Assembly: GCA_027021365.1 (NCBI GenBank)
Contig: JALUUM010000020.1
Location: forward strand, 268,726 to 332,725
Length of the DNA stretch: 64,000 bases
DNA from: Spirochaetales bacterium
GTDB taxonomy: Bacteria > Spirochaetota > Spirochaetia > SZUA-6
Direction: 5' to 3'
Positions 59,541-64,000 of this stretch are shown here, one piece after another. The notes under the pieces were generated by a model that searched no databases, was not told the DNA's origin, and saw nothing but the letters and a program-made list of their open reading frames with translations. The position numbers were made by a program, and so were the translations under genes. Position 1 is the first letter of the stretch. Each line of letters opens with the position of its first letter.

Positions 59541-59924
59541 TTGCAGATCGATTTGGAAGCAAATTCCACAATAGGTGAAAAATCTTTTTTTGAAGGAAAA
59601 TTTGCTGTGAAGGGTAGCTTAAAAATCGACGGACGTTTCGAGGGAGAAGCATTGCTGGTAGACCAGCTTCAGGTAGGTCCGCACGCAAGAGTCAAGACTG
59701 ATATCCATGCTACCAGTGTTGTTATAGAAGGAATCATAATCGGAAATATTACCGCAACAAAAAGGATTCTTTTGCTTTCCACGGCGCGAGTGCTTGGTGA
59801 TCTGAAAACACCGGAATTGATAATTCAAGATGGTGTCGTTCTCGAGGGGAAATGCACAATCAGCCATGTCGAGGTTGAAAATACAAAAAAGTATATTGAA
59901 TCCTTGTATGACAGGGAAGACTAA
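59541..59924 (+). CDS. Bactofilin (polymer-forming cytoskeletal protein)
   Basis: Bactofilins form filaments without nucleotides and steer cell wall growth and shape. The 127-residue protein is a single bactofilin domain of repeated short strands (GSLKIDGRFEGEALLVDQLQ, VGPHARVKTDIHATSVVIEG, IIIGNITATKRILLLSTARV, LGDLKTPELIIQDGVVLEG), the beta-helix pattern of the family. The start is a TTG at 59541. The next gene begins directly after its stop. Confidence 0.92.
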   Translation: MQIDLEANSTIGEKSFFEGKFAVKGSLKIDGRFEGEALLVDQLQVGPHARVKTDIHATSVVIEGIIIGNITATKRILLLSTARVLGDLKTPELIIQDGVVLEGKCTISHVEVENTKKYIESLYDRED

Positions 59925-61094
59925 GTGAAGAAATATTTTTCTTTTTTAAAGAATGTATATTTTTTCAAGGAATTGAATGACGATGATATTCGAAAGATTC
60001 AGTCGGTATGTCACGAAAAAAAGTACAACGCCGGTGAGGTGATATTCAAGGAGGGCTCGAAAGCAGACAGGTTCTATATAATTCTGGATGGTTCCGTGGA
60101 GGTATGGAAAGACTATGATCTGCCCAAGGGTGATATTCTTGCCCAGCATGGTACGGGAAAACTATTCGGAGAAATGGCCCTGATAGACGATCTTCCCAGG
60201 AGTGCCACTGTCATTGCAAAGGTGCCTACAACCCTTCTATATATCAACAGAGATGACTTTCACAGGATAATTACCGAGAATTCTTCCATAGCCCTCTCTA
60301 TCATGCGCTCCGTTTCTCTAATGGTAAGGAAAAGCAATGAGACTTTTATCGAGGGTTTAAGGGAGAGAAATGAAGAATTGGAAAAAGCCTACAGGGAATT
60401 GAAGGAAACGCAGGAGGAGTTGCTTCGTGCAGAAAGACTTTCAGCTCTTGGTAAATTTGCCTCTCTGATTATTCATGATATAAGGAATCCCCTTTCAATT
60501 CTAAAGGGATATGCTCAGATGATTTTAATGCACATCGATGATTCTGCCAGGATTAAATCAAGTGCAGAGAAGATAATCAAAGAGGCAGAACGGCTGGATA
60601 AAATGACCAATGATTTACTCGATTTTTCACGAGGAGACATAAGATTGAACATGTCAGTTATAAATCTCGAGGATTTCATTGATTCGTTGGTTGAGGAGAT
60701 AGGAGAGAGATTTGAATCCAGGGGCATTGAGATAGAGAAGCGGGTAGATTTTTCCGGTCCCGTTATGCTCGATGCAGATCGGATATACAGAGTAATGATG
60801 AATCTTGCCGACAATTCCCGAAAGGCGATGGAGAAGGGTGGAAAATTTATTATTCATGTAACCAAAGATGGACAGTCAGTAAAATTCGTAGTAAAGGATA
60901 CTGGAATCGGAATGAGTAACAGTGTCAAGGAAAAAATATTCGAACCCTTTTTTTCATACTCACATTCGGGAGGTACCGGTCTGGGTATGGCCATTGTAAA
61001 GAGTATTGTAGAGGCCCATGGTGGACATGTCAGTGTGGAGAGTGAAGAGAAGAAAGGAACAACCTTTACCATCAGGATACCGGTACTTGCATGA
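59925..61094 (+). CDS. Soluble histidine kinase with N-terminal cyclic-nucleotide-binding domain
   Basis: A 389-residue kinase starting at GTG 59925. Residues 12-125 form a cNMP-binding domain with the phosphate cassette FGEMALIDDLPRSATV (81-96), so cAMP or a similar ligand is likely. A coiled-coil linker (about 140-175) leads to the HisKA domain with His184 in LIIHDIRNPLS. The ATPase domain has VMMNLADNSRKAMEKG, VKDTGIGMSNSVKEKIF and GGTGLGMAIVKSIVEAHGG. There is no membrane span, and no cognate regulator adjoins it. It overlaps rnhA by 4 bases. Confidence 0.92.
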   Translation: MKKYFSFLKNVYFFKELNDDDIRKIQSVCHEKKYNAGEVIFKEGSKADRFYIILDGSVEVWKDYDLPKGDILAQHGTGKLFGEMALIDDLPRSATVIAKVPTTLLYINRDDFHRIITENSSIALSIMRSVSLMVRKSNETFIEGLRERNEELEKAYRELKETQEELLRAERLSALGKFASLIIHDIRNPLSILKGYAQMILMHIDDSARIKSSAEKIIKEAERLDKMTNDLLDFSRGDIRLNMSVINLEDFIDSLVEEIGERFESRGIEIEKRVDFSGPVMLDADRIYRVMMNLADNSRKAMEKGGKFIIHVTKDGQSVKFVVKDTGIGMSNSVKEKIFEPFFSYSHSGGTGLGMAIVKSIVEAHGGHVSVESEEKKGTTFTIRIPVLA

Positions 61095-61591
61095 TGAATC
61101 TCGATACTGAAAAGTTTGAAAAAATAGCGGCAAATGCCATAGTAATCTTCACAGATGGAGGATGTTCGGGAAATCCGGGTCCCGGTGCATGGGCATTTCT
61201 GCTTCTCTCCGGTGAAAAGAAGCATTCCCGGTCTTTCTGTGTAAGAAATACTACCAATAATCGCATGGAACTTACAGCGGTAATCGAAGCTCTGAAATAT
61301 TTAAAGTATTTGAAAAAAAAGGAAAGGAGTTATTCTGAAAAGCCCCTTTATGTTTTTACAGATTCACAGTATGTGAAAAAGGGAATAACAGAGTGGATAG
61401 TAAGATGGGAGAAAAATGGCTGGAAAAATGCAAAGAAACAGCCCGTGAAAAATTCAGACCTCTGGAAGATTCTCCGCGAATTGTCTTTGGAATTGCAGCC
61501 AAAATGGGAGTGGATTCAAGGACATTCGGGAAACAGATACAACGAAGAGTGTGATACCATGGTAAGGAACGCAATCAATTCCTGCCCATAG
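61091..61591 (+). CDS. rnhA: Ribonuclease HI
   Basis: RNase HI degrades the RNA strand of RNA-DNA hybrids. The 166-residue protein has the catalytic set Asp22 (FTDGGCSGNPGPGAWAF), Glu60 (NNRMELTAVIEAL), Asp91 (FTDSQYVKKGI) and Asp155, with His145 in WIQGHSGNRYNEECD. The basic protrusion (WKNAKKQPVKNSDLWK) is present. The ATG at 61091 overlaps the kinase stop. Confidence 0.95.
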   Translation: MMNLDTEKFEKIAANAIVIFTDGGCSGNPGPGAWAFLLLSGEKKHSRSFCVRNTTNNRMELTAVIEALKYLKYLKKKERSYSEKPLYVFTDSQYVKKGITEWIVRWEKNGWKNAKKQPVKNSDLWKILRELSLELQPKWEWIQGHSGNRYNEECDTMVRNAINSCP

Positions 61592-61680
61592 TTGGTGAAA
61601 AAAGAAAAATCCTCAAACAATCTTTCAAACCCAATCAAAATGAAACAATTCCCCTTTTAGATGCAATGGAGGGTAGAATC

Positions 61681-63225
61681 ATGTTTGCTTCAGTTTTCAG
61701 TCATGAACCCATTGGTTTCGAAGGAAAAATTGTAAGTGTCGAGGTGGATATCAGACGTGGAATACCTGGAATAGACCTTGTCGGACTGCCGGATAGTGCT
61801 GTCAGGGAAGCCAGGGAAAGGGTCCGGGTTGCCATAAGAAACAGCGGTTTTAAATTCCCTGCAGATAGGATACTTGTAAATCTTGCACCGGCTGATTTGA
61901 GGAAAGAAGGATCCTCGTACGATCTCCCCATTGCCCTTGGGATACTAATGGCATCAGGGCAGATAAAGGGAAACATAGGTAAACCCGTTATGATAGTTGG
62001 GGAATTGAATCTAACCGGTATGGTGAAGGGAGTGAACGGAGCAATTTCTGCCGTAATATCGGGGGCGAAACATGGTATCAGGAGATTCCTTGTTCCTAAG
62101 ATCAACCTCTTCGAAGCCGTCTCTGTTGGTTCAGGAAGGGTATTCGGTATTAACTCACTAAAAGAAGCCGTATCGAGATTGTCAAATATCAACAATGGTT
62201 GTCAACCTGAAAGAGCTGTAGATTATGAACCTGAAGCCGATTTCTATTCCTTCGATTCAATAGGGGATTTTGCAGATGTCAAGGGCCATAATATCCTGAA
62301 GAGGGCACTTGAAGTTGCAGCTGCCGGCGGACATAACGTACTTCTATTCGGCCCGCCCGGTGTGGGAAAATCTATGAGTATATACAGGTTTCCCACAATA
62401 CTTCCCCCGTTGGAAAGGGATGAATCTCTTGAAGTGACAAGGATACATTCCATTGCCGGTGTTCTTCCACCAAATTCAGGTCTTATAAGGTACAGACCTT
62501 TCAGAGCGCCTCACCACACCTCATCCATAGAGGGTGTTATTGGCGGAGGGAATCTACCAAAACCAGGCGAGGTTTCACTTGCTCACAGGGGAGTACTTTT
62601 TCTCGATGAAACCCCCGAGTTCAAGACCTCACTACTTCAGAGTCTCAGGGAACCTATTGAAAATGGTTCTGTCACTGTTTCAAGGGTCGGGAGGACTGTT
62701 ACCTATCCTGCAAAATTTCAGTTGATAATGGCAGCAAATGCATGTCCCTGTGGAAATTTAGGTAAGAAGGAGGGAAACTGTGTCTGTACATCCACAGAGA
62801 TAAGGAGATACTGGAAAAAAATCGGCGGAGCTCTTCTTGACAGGATAGACATAAGGGTGCCTGTTTCTCCCGTCTCAACGGGGGAAATGTTGAAAGAGGG
62901 AGAAGAAAGAAGCAGTGCAGTGGCAGCAAGGGTAAGAGAAGCAGTAAAGATACAAAAATCAAGATTCGCACAGCTGGGATTAAAGAGAAACTCTGAAATT
63001 CCACCGGGAGAGATAGATAACTTTTGCAAGATAGGCGATAATCTCCGGAGATTCGTTGTAAGAGTTGCCGAAAAGTTGACACTTTCCTCCAGGGCAATCC
63101 ACTCTATTCTGAAGATTGCCAGAACCATTGCCGATCTTGAGGGCAGGGAAAGAATCTGTGAAGAACATATTCTCGAAGCTGTACAACACAGGCGTTTTGG
63201 CGATTCCGATCTTCCATGGATATGA
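61681..63225 (+). CDS. comM: YifB/ComM-type AAA+ Mg chelatase-like protein
   Basis: ComM is a hexameric helicase that promotes branch migration during DNA uptake and recombination. I start it at ATG 61681 (MFASVFSHEPIGFEG), because GGAGGG lies 7 bases before; ATG 61666 is the alternative. The 514-residue protein has the N-terminal LonB-like domain (GLPDSAVREARERVRVAI), Walker A LFGPPGVGKSM, VSLAHRGVLFLDETPEF with Walker B, and the cysteines of AANACPCGNLGKKEGNCVC. RARTIADLEGR-type arginine finger region RTIADLEGRERI ends it. Confidence 0.93.
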   Translation: MFASVFSHEPIGFEGKIVSVEVDIRRGIPGIDLVGLPDSAVREARERVRVAIRNSGFKFPADRILVNLAPADLRKEGSSYDLPIALGILMASGQIKGNIGKPVMIVGELNLTGMVKGVNGAISAVISGAKHGIRRFLVPKINLFEAVSVGSGRVFGINSLKEAVSRLSNINNGCQPERAVDYEPEADFYSFDSIGDFADVKGHNILKRALEVAAAGGHNVLLFGPPGVGKSMSIYRFPTILPPLERDESLEVTRIHSIAGVLPPNSGLIRYRPFRAPHHTSSIEGVIGGGNLPKPGEVSLAHRGVLFLDETPEFKTSLLQSLREPIENGSVTVSRVGRTVTYPAKFQLIMAANACPCGNLGKKEGNCVCTSTEIRRYWKKIGGALLDRIDIRVPVSPVSTGEMLKEGEERSSAVAARVREAVKIQKSRFAQLGLKRNSEIPPGEIDNFCKIGDNLRRFVVRVAEKLTLSSRAIHSILKIARTIADLEGRERICEEHILEAVQHRRFGDSDLPWI

Positions 63226-63330
63226 ATAATGCCAGGTTCATATACGATGTAAGCAAGGTTATTTTTGATCTCCTTGTTGCTATTCTATTTTCAAATTTTG
63301 TATATTTAAGAAACGAGGAGATAACCATAT

Positions 63331-64000
63331 ATGAAACTTTATTCGAGATTTCAGGTTTTCATCTATTCCCTGTTAACAGCGCTTTTACTGCTAGTTATTC
63401 TTTTTTTTACCGGGGTTCTGGATTTTAGCTCGAAAAAGGGTGGTATTGTCAGCAATAGTGCTGCCAATGAGGGTGAAAAAATAGACTTGGTATCAACAAA
63501 AGATGGTAGCAGTAATATTCTCACCGGTGAATCGGTGCAATACGATTATTCCAGAAGCAGTCTCCTGAAAAATGGCCTTTCGGAAGACGAAGTGAACAAC
63601 ATTCTGATATACAAGAACTTGAATTCGGGGGTTGTGAATATCACGTCGATTACCTTTGAGTACAACTGGTTTCTTGAACCTGTCCCCCGTTCCGGTACCG
63701 GATCAGGTTCTATAATAGACCAGCAGGGACATGTTCTTACAAATTACCATGTGGTGAAGGATGCGGACAATCTTAGTATCACCCTTGCAGACGGGTCCGA
63801 ATACAAGGGAAAAGTGGTAGGTGTAGACCCCGAGAACGATCTGGCAGTGGTGAAATTTAACCCGAAGGGAAAACATCTTACCGTTATTCCTTTTGGAAGT
63901 TCTTCGAACCTGCAGGTGGGACAGAAGGTGCTTGCAATAGGAAACCCATTTGCTTTGGAGAGGACCCTTACTACGGGTATTGTATCCGGTCTTGGAAGGC
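63331..64000 (+). CDS. HtrA/DegP-type trypsin-like serine protease (partial, C-terminus cut by window edge)
   Basis: A periplasmic quality-control protease. The frame is open from ATG 63331 to the window end, 223 residues. An N-terminal hydrophobic segment (about residues 12-30) anchors or exports it. A linker of about 75 residues rich in Ser/Asn precedes the protease domain. His140 (VLTNYHVVKDAD) and Asp170 (DPENDLAVVKF) of the triad are present, with GTGSGSIIDQQGHVLTN and LAIGNPFALERTLTTGIVS. The catalytic serine and any PDZ domain lie beyond the edge. GAGGAG lies 10 bases before the ATG. Confidence 0.93.
   Translation, partial: MKLYSRFQVFIYSLLTALLLLVILFFTGVLDFSSKKGGIVSNSAANEGEKIDLVSTKDGSSNILTGESVQYDYSRSSLLKNGLSEDEVNNILIYKNLNSGVVNITSITFEYNWFLEPVPRSGTGSGSIIDQQGHVLTNYHVVKDADNLSITLADGSEYKGKVVGVDPENDLAVVKFNPKGKHLTVIPFGSSSNLQVGQKVLAIGNPFALERTLTTGIVSGLGR

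Noticed and set aside
63216..63428. A 70-codon plus-strand frame between comM and the HtrA-type gene
   Set aside because: It starts inside comM, runs about 100 bases into the protease gene in another frame, and has no ribosome binding site. The protease start at 63331 explains the region better.
1..64000. Mobile elements, prophage or CRISPR array
   Set aside because: I found no transposase, integrase, phage structural gene, terminal inverted repeat or regularly spaced repeat, and the gene order is that of stable operons.

Overview
The window is a bacterial chromosome segment of moderate GC with dense, co-oriented operons and many 4-base ATGA stop/start overlaps. The host is almost certainly a spirochaete. 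Three FlaA-family periplasmic flagellar sheath proteins are present (38783, 57133, 57880). There is also a radical-SAM protein of the spirochaete-associated 'spiro-SPASM' type (30476) and a bactofilin operon of the kind found in spirochaetes. The [NiFe] hydrogenase and its maturation genes point to an anaerobic or fermentative life. I see no phage, insertion sequence, CRISPR array or rRNA.

Layout. 1-3673 (minus): rpsF-ssb-rpsR-yybS-like-rplI-dnaB, with dnaB cut by the window edge. 3721-4454: a small unknown gene, then tRNA-Gln and tRNA-Glu with their own promoter and terminator. 4498-12953 (minus): a branched-chain amino acid operon, ilvD-ilvB-ilvN-leuA-cimA plus a BioD/DRTGG-like ATPase. It is preceded by a 32-residue Leu/Ile/Val-rich leader peptide and competing terminator and antiterminator helices. 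12961-16830 (minus): an NtrC/NtrB-type two-component pair and a GT4 glycosyltransferase. 16964-29808 (plus): nucleosidase, ribbon-helix-helix/universal-stress pair, pcm, cheW, a DegT-like protein without its PLP lysine, nadK, recN, envelope-type unknowns, an M23 peptidase, a zinc-ribbon methyltransferase, and a DUF4912/GH57 glycan branching pair. 29828-30388 (minus): a STAS protein and a small unknown.

30476-38644 (plus): a tightly overlapping surface-glycan-like cluster. It holds spiro-SPASM, a GT-A glycosyltransferase, an SpsF-like cytidylyltransferase, a PseG/SpsG-like protein fused to a methyltransferase, and an ATP-grasp ligase with an unknown C-terminal domain. An amidase and a GerMN protein follow, then flaA. 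39949-41907: folD divergent from a small unknown gene and apt. 41933-52662: hypF-hypC-hypD-hypE and the four-subunit group-3b-type hydrogenase hydB-hydG-hydD-hydA with its protease and a CheY-like receiver, on either side of upp. 52825-57028: membrane protein, TetR regulator, class II aldolase, lipoprotein, lipA. 57133-64000: two flaA paralogues, a coiled-coil protein, bactofilin, a cNMP-binding histidine kinase, rnhA, comM, and an HtrA-type protease cut by the window edge.

The best leads are the ilv attenuator, which can be read directly from the sequence, and the spiro-SPASM glycan cluster, whose product is unknown. Other leads are several promoters whose -10 box lies only 7-11 bases before the start codon (possible leaderless mRNAs) and the lysine-less DegT protein.
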